From: an uncultured Fidelibacterota bacterium
GTDB taxonomy: Bacteria; Fidelibacterota; Marinisomatia; Marinisomatales; UBA8229
Assembly: GCA_913041945.1 (NCBI GenBank)
Contig: CAJWIT010000006.1
Coordinates: 1 to 59,208, forward strand
Length of the DNA stretch: 59,208 bases
Direction of reading: 5' to 3'
Part shown: positions 37,445-46,026 of the stretch, piece after piece
How the letters are laid out: each line of letters opens with the position of its first letter
Numbering within the stretch: the first letter of the stretch is position 1
Notes under the pieces: generated by a model
The model's input: only the letters and a program-made list of their open reading frames with translations
The model's database searches: none
What the model was told of the DNA's origin: nothing
Program-made: the position numbers and the translations under genes

Positions 37445-38500
37445 CTAATAAGAGAAGATATTATTTAGTAAAGAGAAAAGGTCATCATAGAAAAGCCCTT
37501 GCCCCAGATAGGACTCTCCGCCTTTATTTTGTAAAAGTAACTCCCAGTGAAGATGAGCACCATCCCTAATGCCCTTAGTGGCCGGTTCTGTACCTGAATT
37601 ACCTGACATACCGATTAACTGCCCCCCTTTGACAGTAACCCCCGGTTGGATTGTGTTGTCAATATGAGACAGGTGTGCATAAATGGAAACAGCACGATAT
37701 CCAGGGAGAAGGTTGAATCCATGATCGATATAGACAGACTGTCCAAGAAGAATGTGTTCAAAAATATCCGAGGGTGTATGGCCGGTTTTTTTGGTTTTAT
37801 TGAGCAATGATTGACGGAAATCAGGTGAGACTTCATTATAGTTATGATCTGCTCGAATGATAATACCGTCTGCCACAGCATGGATAGGTGTTCCCCAGTC
37901 AATATAAAAATCAACTCCTCTGTGAATCCCGTTTCGATAAGCCCTTGGTGCATTTGGCAACAGTTTTGACAGTTTTGGTATAGTGGCGCTATCACAGGGT
38001 TTCATCAGCTTAAGTTTGTTTAATTCTTCAACGGAGGGAAACGTATGCTTGATATGAAAGAGTGACGAAGTTTGAATACCTTCAGGATTCCAATATCGGT
38101 TTAATATAGGGCTAACCATTTTTCCAATTGATGCTGTGTCTACAGCATAGTAAAGGATGGTTGACTGCTCCGAAACTTTTGCATTTTTTAATCTATAGTT
38201 AAATGCATTGGTGGGCAATTCGGACAAAATGGTATTTTGTATTGCGACTCTGAGCGAATCATCTATAATAGGTGCTAACATATTTGATAATAAAGAATCT
38301 GGCGGAAGAGATGGCGGGTCCTCGGATGAAAACGGCTCAGTCGTTCCAGATGGAATTGTAATGGTCATATTGATTTTATCATTAGAGTAATAAATGTCAG
38401 CTGGTTTCGGCCCCGTGCTGATTGTGGGCTTTGGTTTATTAACACACCCCCCCAGAATTAATAATAAAACCAAGCAGAGGATAGTACGGAAAAACGCCAA
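37445..38500 (-). CDS. M23 family peptidase, lipoprotein
   Basis: This 351-aa lipoprotein has a type II signal peptide with lipobox LGGC (Cys19). The C-terminal LytM/M23 zinc domain has His193 and Asp197 in HRGVDF and His316 and His318 in AHLHWE, with His276 in YAHLS. All the expected ligands and catalytic His are present, so it should be an active peptidoglycan endopeptidase or cross-link cutter in the periplasm. An insert of about 30 residues (near 222-255) interrupts the domain. The start appears to be TTG with no good ribosome site. A run of seven G lies in the signal-peptide codons. Confidence 0.88.
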   Translation of the reverse strand: MAFFRTILCLVLLLILGGCVNKPKPTISTGPKPADIYYSNDKINMTITIPSGTTEPFSSEDPPSLPPDSLLSNMLAPIIDDSLRVAIQNTILSELPTNAFNYRLKNAKVSEQSTILYYAVDTASIGKMVSPILNRYWNPEGIQTSSLFHIKHTFPSVEELNKLKLMKPCDSATIPKLSKLLPNAPRAYRNGIHRGVDFYIDWGTPIHAVADGIIIRADHNYNEVSPDFRQSLLNKTKKTGHTPSDIFEHILLGQSVYIDHGFNLLPGYRAVSIYAHLSHIDNTIQPGVTVKGGQLIGMSGNSGTEPATKGIRDGAHLHWELLLQNKGGESYLGQGLFYDDLFSLLNNIFSY

Positions 38501-38510
38501 AATTTTTGGA

Positions 38511-38951
38511 TCAAACGGTATTTTGTATATAGTGTATTAAACGATTTATTCCATTAGTAAATACTTCTTCAGGAAAACCTTCTATGGAATCGATACAGGT
38601 TTCAGCGAGCATAGAATCTTTTTTCCCAGTGCCCATAAAGAAGGTTTCATTAAAGAATATTTCTACCACAGGAAGTTTAATTAATTGGAGCGTTTCTTTT
38701 AGAACATATTCAAATTTTGCCCAAGCCATGGGTGCAATAAGGATTCCATCGGCCCAGCTTCTGTTTCTTTGTAGTGAAGTAATGGCCCGTTCAATTTTGT
38801 GGGTCTGAAGAAATTTTAAATTAATGTTCTGGTTTCTTACCTGGAGGCGAAGGGCTTTATTTATTTTATCCAAAGTAATGCATTCTCCAGCCTGAGAAGA
38901 TTTTTTACCTAGAAGATTGAGATTGGGCCCCTGTATTATTAGAAGGTTCAT
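38511..38951 (-). CDS. Type II 3-dehydroquinate dehydratase-like protein, probably non-catalytic
   Basis: The 146-aa protein clearly shares the AroQ fold: it starts LLIIQGPNLNLLGKK, has the ADGILIAPMAW strand and the LPVVEIFF strand, and is of AroQ length. However, the catalytic residues are mostly gone. The usual NPGAYTHTS is APMAWAKFE (Asn to Ala, His to Lys), the usual EVHLSN is EIFFNE (His to Phe), the later Arg of the REEFR loop is not found, and the Tyr of the lid loop is absent. The Glu is retained. It may be a pseudoenzyme or bind a different ligand. It lies ten bases upstream of the M23 gene. Confidence 0.75.
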   Translation of the reverse strand: MNLLIIQGPNLNLLGKKSSQAGECITLDKINKALRLQVRNQNINLKFLQTHKIERAITSLQRNRSWADGILIAPMAWAKFEYVLKETLQLIKLPVVEIFFNETFFMGTGKKDSMLAETCIDSIEGFPEEVFTNGINRLIHYIQNTV

Positions 38952-39014
38952 AGATGAGGATGATTGTCTATGTTAAGTACAAAAAAAATATAGATAAAAC
39001 ACATATTGTAAGAC

Positions 39015-39392
39015 CTACCTTAATGGAATTACGTGGCCAAGAACATATCCAATAACGATTCCAGTTAAGAGAGCGATAGTGAGCACCCTTGAGCTGGCAA
39101 TTTCTTTTGTGTACCCTTTCTTTATAGCTAAAACAGACACAAAATAACCCAAAGCGTTTAATATCCAGAAGAATGGGATTGTAAATACTTTTATAATAAA
39201 AGGACCGATCCATGGGATCAGAGCAATTAGAGCACCCAGCCCGGAAAACACTTGGGTGAATAAACCAAGGAGCAGGGTAAAAAAGACAACAGCCTTTTCA
39301 TCAATCCCCATTTTAAGAGCAATAATAATGCCACAAAGGAGAATTGGCCAGACAAGAAGATGTTTCTTGTTTTTCTTTAGGAAATCATTCAA
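39015..39392 (-). CDS. Small membrane protein, unknown function
   Basis: I do not recognise this 125-aa protein. It has a basic N-terminus (NDFLKKNKKH) followed by three or four hydrophobic segments (about 13-28, 33-55, 60-85, 103-122), with Gly- and Pro-containing helices. The start appears to be TTG and lies eight bases inside the DUF3108-like gene, so it is translationally coupled to it. A helper of the neighbouring envelope proteins is a guess. Confidence 0.55.
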   Translation of the reverse strand: MNDFLKKNKKHLLVWPILLCGIIIALKMGIDEKAVVFFTLLLGLFTQVFSGLGALIALIPWIGPFIIKVFTIPFFWILNALGYFVSVLAIKKGYTKEIASSRVLTIALLTGIVIGYVLGHVIPLR

Positions 39393-40128
39393 GATTAATG
39401 ATTGCTTTTATAGCTAATCCAGATATCTGGGCTGATGCCTGAATAATTTTTTTTTCACCAGATTTTTTTATCCACAGTTGTTTTATGAGATCAGACCGGG
39501 TAATATTTTCGCTAAAATAATCGGTTTGATCAAGAATTTTTATTTTATTTTCTGTTGAGTCAATATCCAGGCGATAATGATCGCAAAGAATGGAATCGTT
39601 TCCTGTCCATACATTAATGGAATCAGCCCACAGAAGTCGTGCCCTGAACAGTTCTCCCTCGTGCTCCATCGAGTACCATTTTGTATCGATGTCTTTGGCT
39701 TTTTGTCTGCTCACCTGGGCCAAAAGGGTAAAAATGGTTTGACAGTCGTTAGGTCGCCCCACAAGGGTTGTGCCATAGAGAACCCCCCTTTGTCCCGGTA
39801 TCCACACTCCCCCGAGCTTCTGTTTGAACTCTCCCTGATGAATCTTCTTTTCATAGAGGCGGATTCCGTACGTTACTGTGTCAAAAGTGGTTTTATAAAG
39901 GTTGTCGAAAGGCCAGAGATAGTTAATTGGTCCGGTAGATTTTGTTGAGATTTGAATTGATTCACGATTGTTCTTTTCAAGATTTATTTCACCAATTTTA
40001 ATACCCAAAACGGTCAGGTTGTAGATCTGCCCAGGGAGAAAAGACAAAATAAAAACCCAAGCTATATAATTTATTACTCGTGTTTTGGGTTTATTTCTGT
40101 AGAAAGGTGATTTTTTTGTAAGAATCAT
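39385..40128 (-). CDS. DUF3108-like exported protein
   Basis: This 247-aa protein has an N-terminal hydrophobic segment (about 20-36) and a C-terminal all-beta region. The beginning of that region, NLTVLGIKIGEINLE, is the usual start of DUF3108 (a predicted periplasmic beta-barrel-like domain with a lineage of uncharacterised proteins). The rest has alternating strands typical of the family. Its function is unknown. It is preceded by the glycosyltransferase gene with a single base between, and followed by the small membrane protein, suggesting an envelope function. Confidence 0.65.
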   Translation of the reverse strand: MILTKKSPFYRNKPKTRVINYIAWVFILSFLPGQIYNLTVLGIKIGEINLEKNNRESIQISTKSTGPINYLWPFDNLYKTTFDTVTYGIRLYEKKIHQGEFKQKLGGVWIPGQRGVLYGTTLVGRPNDCQTIFTLLAQVSRQKAKDIDTKWYSMEHEGELFRARLLWADSINVWTGNDSILCDHYRLDIDSTENKIKILDQTDYFSENITRSDLIKQLWIKKSGEKKIIQASAQISGLAIKAIINLE

Positions 40129-40129
40129 T

Positions 40130-41236
40130 TTAAGCTTTCCAGTGGAATTTTCCTATAAGCCCAGAAAGACCAATGAACGGAATATAAACAGGCTGGAAAA
40201 GTGACCAGACAATGAATGTTAAGATATTTACCGGCGTGTTGAATTTTGTGCTTCCCGCCCGAATTACAAGAGCATCAAAAAATATTTTTACACCTAACAA
40301 AACCGGCAGGAAAGAAAACAGGGAAGACGAAAAAAATCCAAGCAATAAAGATGTGTTACACAGAAAAGCAGAAAAGAGGAAGAAGAGAAAAAAAACTTTT
40401 TGATTTGGTAGCTTGCGGGCATTAGAGGCCCAACGGATTCTTTGGTTTAAAAATTGTTTTATTGATAAAACAGGAGATGTTTTTACAGCCCCCCCCTTTG
40501 ATGTGTTGAATATAGCCATATGTTTTTTTGCAATGGACTGTACTAAATACATATCATCACCGGAAACCTGATGAGCAACAGGTGTAAATCCTTTAATCCG
40601 GCCAAAATCAGAACGGCGATAAGCAAGGTTTTGTCCGGAGCCAGACCAGGCATTTTTCCACCCAAGAGAGCCGGCATTTGCAGACATGAGCGCTAAGAAG
40701 TCCACTGCCTGATAATGACATAGAAATGATTTATGTGATTGGTCTATTTCAGAATATCCTACAACGATTCCAGTATTTTTTTCAAAAAAAGAAACCATAC
40801 TGGATATCCATGTTTCTGGCACCAAACAATCAGCATCGGTGGATATAATTATATCTCCCGATGAAAGATGGATTGCCCTTGAGAGCGCATTTTTTTTGGG
40901 GGACATATTTTCAGACCGTTCAGTTATTCTAACACCCCAAAAATGGGGAAACTGATTGGTGTAATTTTTGATACATTCCCATGTTTTATCTGTTGATCTG
41001 TCGTCTGCTACGATAATTTCTAATTTATCAACGGGATAATCTTGTTTTGCCAAAGCCGAGAGCAGCCCAGGAAGGAAAAGCTCTTCATTTCTTGCTGCCA
41101 CAATTACGGACACAGGAGGGAAATCTTCCAGGATGTTTTGGTTTGATTTTAAGCGTTTTAATCCTGTCCAGAAATAAATTGTAAAGCAAATATAAAAGGC
41201 TAAACTGAAGAGAAGAACAAATAAAAGAAAACTCAT
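40130..41236 (-). CDS. Membrane glycosyltransferase, family 2
   Basis: This 368-aa protein has an N-terminal membrane segment, a GT-A domain and C-terminal membrane helices. GT2 motifs are visible: SVIVAARNEELFL, the UDP-sugar DDRSTDKTWE, the DxD-type STDADCLVP, the acceptor base region SGDDMYLVQ and QRIRWASN (QxxRW). This is the architecture of processive or lipid-linked inner-membrane transferases that build polysaccharide or glycolipid. The gene has an eight-G run (40489-40496 as C on the plus strand) encoding Lys-Gly-Gly-Ala. It starts in the MgtE stop (TAATG). Confidence 0.86.
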   Translation of the reverse strand: MSFLLFVLLFSLAFYICFTIYFWTGLKRLKSNQNILEDFPPVSVIVAARNEELFLPGLLSALAKQDYPVDKLEIIVADDRSTDKTWECIKNYTNQFPHFWGVRITERSENMSPKKNALSRAIHLSSGDIIISTDADCLVPETWISSMVSFFEKNTGIVVGYSEIDQSHKSFLCHYQAVDFLALMSANAGSLGWKNAWSGSGQNLAYRRSDFGRIKGFTPVAHQVSGDDMYLVQSIAKKHMAIFNTSKGGAVKTSPVLSIKQFLNQRIRWASNARKLPNQKVFFLFFLFSAFLCNTSLLLGFFSSSLFSFLPVLLGVKIFFDALVIRAGSTKFNTPVNILTFIVWSLFQPVYIPFIGLSGLIGKFHWKA

Positions 41237-42606
41237 TAGGCAGGAATAAGAGCAGAGGCTATCAGGAAATAAAGGGTGACACCTAGAATATCAATGCTGG
41301 TTGTAACAAAGGGCCCCGTGGCAATTGCGGGGTCAATGTTCAGTTTTCTAAAGAGAAGAGGCGCAACCGTACCGACGAAAGTAGAGATGATCATTGATGA
41401 TAATATACTCAGCGCGACTATCAGTCCTAAATATGGTGTTGTGTTGACAAACTTTAGAGTGGCAAAAACCCCGAGCAGTAACCCATATAAAACCCCAAGA
41501 ATGAGCCCAACTTTAATTTCTTTTAAAATGATTTTTAGGTTATTACCAATGTCCACACGTCCCGTAGCTAAACCCCGAACAATAATTATGGACGATTGGG
41601 TTCCAATATTACCACCCATGCCGATGATAACCGGGATAAACGCGGCGAGGGCAACGGTGGTTGCAAGCATGTCTTTGAAAACACCGATTATAGCTACTGC
41701 AGCCACTCCGCCGACCCAACTTGCAAAAAGCCAGGGAAGTCTTTCGCGGGCATTCCCCCATGAAGATTTTAGGAGTATTTCCCGGTCTTTTCCGGCACCT
41801 GCCATTTGGAGGAAATCCTCTGTTGCCTCTTCCCTGATTACATCCACCACATCGTCAACAGTGACGATTCCAAGCATATGTTCTTCTAAATCTATAACAG
41901 GTACAGCCAGGTAGTTATACCGAGAAACAATTTTAGCCACTTCTTCCTGGTCTGTTTCAGGCTGGACAGAAATGACGTTTTTTGTCATGATATTGTCCAG
42001 TGTTTTGTCTGGATGGGTAGTTACAAGATCACGGAGGGAAATAATACCAACAAGGCGATCATCGTCATCAGTTACATAAAGATAAAAAACCATTTCGGCC
42101 TCTTTTTGATCTTGGAGGTTTTGGATTGCATCCCGGGCAATTGTGTTTTTATGGAGGGTAAACACATCCGTTGACATCATGCTCCCGGCACTGTCTTCTG
42201 GATAACCCATAATTTCTTCCACTTCTTTCTTTTCTTCTTTCTGAAGAAGCTCAAGAATGGAGTTTGTCATTGGTTCAGATAAATGGTTTAGAATTTCTGC
42301 CTGGTCATTTGAGCCTAGCTTATGAAAAATAGTTGCTATTCGTCCGGGGTCTTCATTCTCAAGCATTTTAACGAGAATTGCCTCATCTAGTTCTGTTAGA
42401 AATTCTGCAGTATGTTCTTTTTCTATCATAAGACCAAAAAGAGTCTTCTGCTCGATATCAGTAAAATATCGGAAGAGCACTGCCAGGTCTGCAGGGTGTG
42501 TTTTCTGGATAATTTTTGTCAGATTTGTGTGAGCGTGCCTGCGAAGCAACCGTCGAAAAGTGTTCCTGAGAACAGAAATTTCATGGCTGAACATTTCTTT
42601 TTTCAT
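41236..42606 (-). CDS. mgtE: MgtE-type magnesium transporter
   Basis: This 456-aa Mg2+ channel/transporter has the usual three parts: an N-terminal superhelical domain (about 20-135, HPADLAVLFRYF, then LNHLSEPMTNSILELL), a pair of CBS domains (about 138-260, EDSAGSMMSTDVF, then AVPVIDLEEHMLGIVTVDD) and five membrane helices with the conserved GNIGTQSSI and GPFVTTSIDILGV segments. Mg2+ binding between the cytosolic domains gates the channel. It overlaps the CPBP gene by four bases (ATGA). Confidence 0.95.
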   Translation of the reverse strand: MKKEMFSHEISVLRNTFRRLLRRHAHTNLTKIIQKTHPADLAVLFRYFTDIEQKTLFGLMIEKEHTAEFLTELDEAILVKMLENEDPGRIATIFHKLGSNDQAEILNHLSEPMTNSILELLQKEEKKEVEEIMGYPEDSAGSMMSTDVFTLHKNTIARDAIQNLQDQKEAEMVFYLYVTDDDDRLVGIISLRDLVTTHPDKTLDNIMTKNVISVQPETDQEEVAKIVSRYNYLAVPVIDLEEHMLGIVTVDDVVDVIREEATEDFLQMAGAGKDREILLKSSWGNARERLPWLFASWVGGVAAVAIIGVFKDMLATTVALAAFIPVIIGMGGNIGTQSSIIIVRGLATGRVDIGNNLKIILKEIKVGLILGVLYGLLLGVFATLKFVNTTPYLGLIVALSILSSMIISTFVGTVAPLLFRKLNIDPAIATGPFVTTSIDILGVTLYFLIASALIPA

Positions 42607-43406
42607 GATAGAATCTCCAAATGAGTGTGTAAACGTTTAAAACCAAAAATAATTAACCCTACTGCTATCACCAACAGCAGGGGAGTAACGTGACCATTCC
42701 AGGAGTAAATGTGTTCTATTGATGATGTAGTATTGTTTAGGAATAGGGCAAAGGTGTTGTTTAATCCATGAAGAATAAAACCGGGAATAATAGATCCCGT
42801 TCGCCAGGCAAGATATCCCAAGAGAATGCCCATGAGATATATCTGAATTATCCAGTATGGATTCATATGTATGAAGGCAAAGAATACGCTGGTTATTAGA
42901 ACAGCTTTTGTGATATCTTTCCATGATTCTTCCAAAATTTTTTGGAGAAAACCACGAAAAAGAAGCTCCTCACCAAGCGGCGCAAGAATTGAAATTGTGG
43001 ACAGGAGAAAAAACACCGATAAAACAGAGTCAAACCTTAGCATATTTTCCAGTTGATTAAAATAGTCAGGTTGAGGCAATAACAGATTTGTCAGACGATC
43101 AATTTCATCTGAAATTATCACTATGCCTACAGACAAAAGTGTAGTCGCAGAAAGAACAGTTGTTGATACTGGATGAAGACGGAGCCTTTCTGCTAATGGT
43201 TCTTTTTTTAAATGGAGAAAAAGCAGGAGAGGAACAATCATAAATGTCTGTCCAAAGAAAAGAGACAGAAGGGAAGTTGTGCGTGTGTTTTCTTCAGGTA
43301 AAAACGTAGTGCTAAAGAAAAAGGGAACCGACCCGGCTAGAATCGCGACCAGGATAGAGACAAGCACAATGCCGAAAGCATTTTTGACAGTAAGGGTCTG
43401 GTTCAT
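42603..43406 (-). CDS. CPBP family intramembrane protease
   Basis: This 267-aa polytopic membrane protein has the Abi/CAAX-prenyl-protease-like motifs in the second half: Glu146-Glu147-x3-Arg151 (LGEELLFRGF), Phe176-x3-His180 (FAFIHMNP) and His213 (FILHGLNN). These are the metalloprotease residues of Rce1-like enzymes. Substrate is not known; bacterial members include immunity and signalling proteases. It is coupled to mgtE by a four-base overlap. Confidence 0.85.
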   Translation of the reverse strand: MNQTLTVKNAFGIVLVSILVAILAGSVPFFFSTTFLPEENTRTTSLLSLFFGQTFMIVPLLLFLHLKKEPLAERLRLHPVSTTVLSATTLLSVGIVIISDEIDRLTNLLLPQPDYFNQLENMLRFDSVLSVFFLLSTISILAPLGEELLFRGFLQKILEESWKDITKAVLITSVFFAFIHMNPYWIIQIYLMGILLGYLAWRTGSIIPGFILHGLNNTFALFLNNTTSSIEHIYSWNGHVTPLLLVIAVGLIIFGFKRLHTHLEILS

Positions 43407-43472
43407 ATTGATCTGGTTCCTTATTTTTCATAGCACATAAAATTACGTTTTTTATTAGAAAAAGGAAAGAAG

Positions 43473-44255
43473 TTAGGTTTCCTCGTTTTTTTTAAAAAAA
43501 GAAGTCATTTGGTGAAGTAAAATTCCACCAACTATTGCCACATTTAGAGAATCTCCCTTCCCAACTCTTGGAATTGAAACAGCGCAGTCCAGCAGTGGAA
43601 TATTTTTCAATGAAATGCCATGTACTTCGTTTCCAAGTACCAATACCCAGGGCACTGAGCCTGAGAGCGCTGTGTTGCTAAGAGGAGTACCCTTTTTGTC
43701 TGCTCCAATGATAGTAAATTTGTGTGTTTTATATTCAGATAAATCTATATTGTTATAAATAGAAAGGTGAAAATGTGCTCCCATGCCGGAGCGAACAACT
43801 TTTGGGTTGTACGGATCAATACAGCGGGGTGATAAAGCGACATGGGTTACATGAAACCACGCAGAGGTTCTGAGAAGGGTGCCTAGATTTCCTGGATCGC
43901 GGATGCGATCTAAATAGATCCAATTCAATCTTTTTGAAAAATCGGGAGAGTCTTGTTTTGGCAATGAACAGGTGGCAATAATACCCGGAGGGGTTACCGC
44001 ATCTGAAAGTTTTTTCATTATTGAGTCTTGAACAGTTGTCAAAATGTAGTTTGTGTTTTGAAGGCTTTGTAGAAAACGGATGTGTTTGGGATGCTGTAAA
44101 AATGAATCCGTCATATAGATTTTCAGATTTGGTGTTGCACTTTTTATAGCCTCAGTAATGGGATGTATACCCTCTATAATAAATTTCTCAAATTGTTTAC
44201 GGTATTTTTTCTTTGAAAGAGAATGAATTTTTTTTATTTCAGTCTTTGTTATCAT
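43473..44255 (-). CDS. TrmH/SpoU family RNA 2'-O-methyltransferase
   Basis: This 260-aa protein has an N-terminal substrate-recognition part (about 1-95, SLSKKKYRKQFEKFIIEG) and a SPOUT knot domain. The three SpoU motifs are present: motif 1 LDRIRDPGNLGTLLRTSAW, motif 2 WVLVLGNEVHGIS, motif 3 IPRVGKGDSLNVAIVGGIL. It would methylate a ribose 2'-OH in rRNA or tRNA with SAM. The length is of the RlmB type, but the target cannot be assigned. It overlaps the amidohydrolase stop by four bases. Confidence 0.9.
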   Translation of the reverse strand: MITKTEIKKIHSLSKKKYRKQFEKFIIEGIHPITEAIKSATPNLKIYMTDSFLQHPKHIRFLQSLQNTNYILTTVQDSIMKKLSDAVTPPGIIATCSLPKQDSPDFSKRLNWIYLDRIRDPGNLGTLLRTSAWFHVTHVALSPRCIDPYNPKVVRSGMGAHFHLSIYNNIDLSEYKTHKFTIIGADKKGTPLSNTALSGSVPWVLVLGNEVHGISLKNIPLLDCAVSIPRVGKGDSLNVAIVGGILLHQMTSFFKKNEET

Positions 44256-45820
44256 TCAGCGTAAACTACCTTTCCATTAACAATTGTGAACAGCACTTTT
44301 GTTTTTAAGATATCTTCTGGCAGAACAGACATTAGATTTTTTGAAAGAACAGTAAAGTTTGCCTGAAATCCGGGCTTAATTTTTCCTCTTTTATTTTCCA
44401 GAAAAGAAGCATAAGCAGGCCATTGAGTGTACATAAGGAGTGCCTGTTCTCTGGTGAGTCTCTCATGACCCTGCCAACCATCCGCTGGCTCCCCGGCTTT
44501 GTCCTTCCGTGTGACGGCAGCGTAAATCCCGGACAGAGGATCTGGAGATTCAACCGGGGCATCAGAACCACCAGCAATAATGGTTCCTGCCGTGAGAAGA
44601 GACTGCCAATTACACACTTCATTTAAACGATCTGCCCCTAATCGTTTATTGATCCAATACATATCGCTGGTGCAGTGGATCGCTTGCATGGAAGGGATAA
44701 CCCCAATATCAGCGAAACGTGTAATATCATTTGGATGAATAATTTGAGCATGTTCAATGCGATTACGTAATTTTCGCTCTCCAGCGGCCTCCAAAACATT
44801 GAGACCGATTCGATTAGCCCGATCGCCAATACAATGAATACTGACCTGAAATCCAGCACTATTAAATTTTTTAACTTTATCAATAGTTTTTTGTATGTCA
44901 AGTAATATGAGCCCCATATTCTCAGGATCATCATAGTAAGGGCGAAGGAGAGCGGCGCCCCTTGAGCCAAGAGCGCCATCCAGAAATAGTTTTATTGTCC
45001 TTACAGTGAGATAACCCTTATTATCGAAAAAGGGTCCTGATTTTAGGTAATTGTCGTACACCTCATGGTTATTAGTTAACATGGCGTAAATACAAATATT
45101 AAGTTGTTTTTCTGAAATAAGATTTTTGAGAATTTCAATTGTTTCAAAATCAGTTCCAGCATCGTGAACAAATGTAATGCCCAAACTGTTCAGCTGAGAA
45201 ACGGCCTTGAGCACCATTCTTTTTTTGTCTGTTTTGGAGTATTTAGGGATAAATTGTCGGACCAATTCCATTGCGCTGTCAATTAACATTCCAGTTGGTG
45301 CTCCATAATTATCTCGAAGTATTTTCCCTCCATTTGGATCCTGAGTCTTCTTTGTAATATTGGCAATTATTAATGCCCTAGAATTAACCCAGGCGGCATG
45401 GCCATCTATTCGCTTAAGGTAAACAGGACTTTTTGGAGAGACAGCATCAAGCATTTTTTTGGTGGGATACCCAGTGTCTCGCCAATTATTCTGGTCCCAC
45501 CCCCATCCCTGAAGCCACTGTCCTTCATTAATGCTTTTTAATTTCTTAACTATTTTTTCAATGATTTTCTCCGGACTGGTAATGTTAGCTAAATTCAGTG
45601 TTTCCAGGGACATTCCAAGCCCAAGGAGATGGAGATGTGAATCTGTAAAGCCGGGATAAACAACACCACCCCTTAAATCAATCGTTTTATCACCGACTAT
45701 TTCATTGGAAAGACCAATAGTTTTGATTGCTCCTTCATTACAAAGGATAGCATTCGCTTTTGGGATTCCGCTGATAGTACAGTTGATAAATCGGGTCGAT
45801 TTTTGTAGGGATGTTTTCAT
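44252..45820 (-). CDS. YtcJ-like metal-dependent amidohydrolase
   Basis: This 522-aa protein belongs to the Amidohydro_3 family. It has GFTDSHLHLLGLG (the HxH metal site), the GWGWDQNNW segment, TFVHDAGTD, the SIHCIGDRANRIG segment with a metal His, RIEHAQII and the late GGSDAPVESPDPLSGIY segment with the catalytic Asp. The substrate is unknown; relatives hydrolyse N-acyl or formyl compounds. It is the upstream gene of the minus-strand run that continues through TrmH, CPBP and MgtE. Confidence 0.88.
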   Translation of the reverse strand: MKTSLQKSTRFINCTISGIPKANAILCNEGAIKTIGLSNEIVGDKTIDLRGGVVYPGFTDSHLHLLGLGMSLETLNLANITSPEKIIEKIVKKLKSINEGQWLQGWGWDQNNWRDTGYPTKKMLDAVSPKSPVYLKRIDGHAAWVNSRALIIANITKKTQDPNGGKILRDNYGAPTGMLIDSAMELVRQFIPKYSKTDKKRMVLKAVSQLNSLGITFVHDAGTDFETIEILKNLISEKQLNICIYAMLTNNHEVYDNYLKSGPFFDNKGYLTVRTIKLFLDGALGSRGAALLRPYYDDPENMGLILLDIQKTIDKVKKFNSAGFQVSIHCIGDRANRIGLNVLEAAGERKLRNRIEHAQIIHPNDITRFADIGVIPSMQAIHCTSDMYWINKRLGADRLNEVCNWQSLLTAGTIIAGGSDAPVESPDPLSGIYAAVTRKDKAGEPADGWQGHERLTREQALLMYTQWPAYASFLENKRGKIKPGFQANFTVLSKNLMSVLPEDILKTKVLFTIVNGKVVYAE

Positions 45821-46026
45821 AAAATCCTATTTTAAGCTGGGTAATACTCTATATATTTCTGGTAATTCTTGAAAGAAAATAGGGGAAATCATTAGAATAA
45901 AAAACAGGGAAGGTCCCAAAACGTTTTTATTGAATGCCCCGTTTAGCCCCGGTAATTTCTGTTTGAGTATTTATTCAAATTGTAACAGAAAAATCAAGCA
46001 GGTCAAATTGTTAATAAGGAAAGATT

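Noticed and set aside
41276-41914. Long open frame (212 codons) on the plus strand opposite mgtE
   Set aside because: It is the antisense of a clear MgtE gene and encodes a low-complexity Thr/Ile/Ser-rich product with no recognisable domain or start context.
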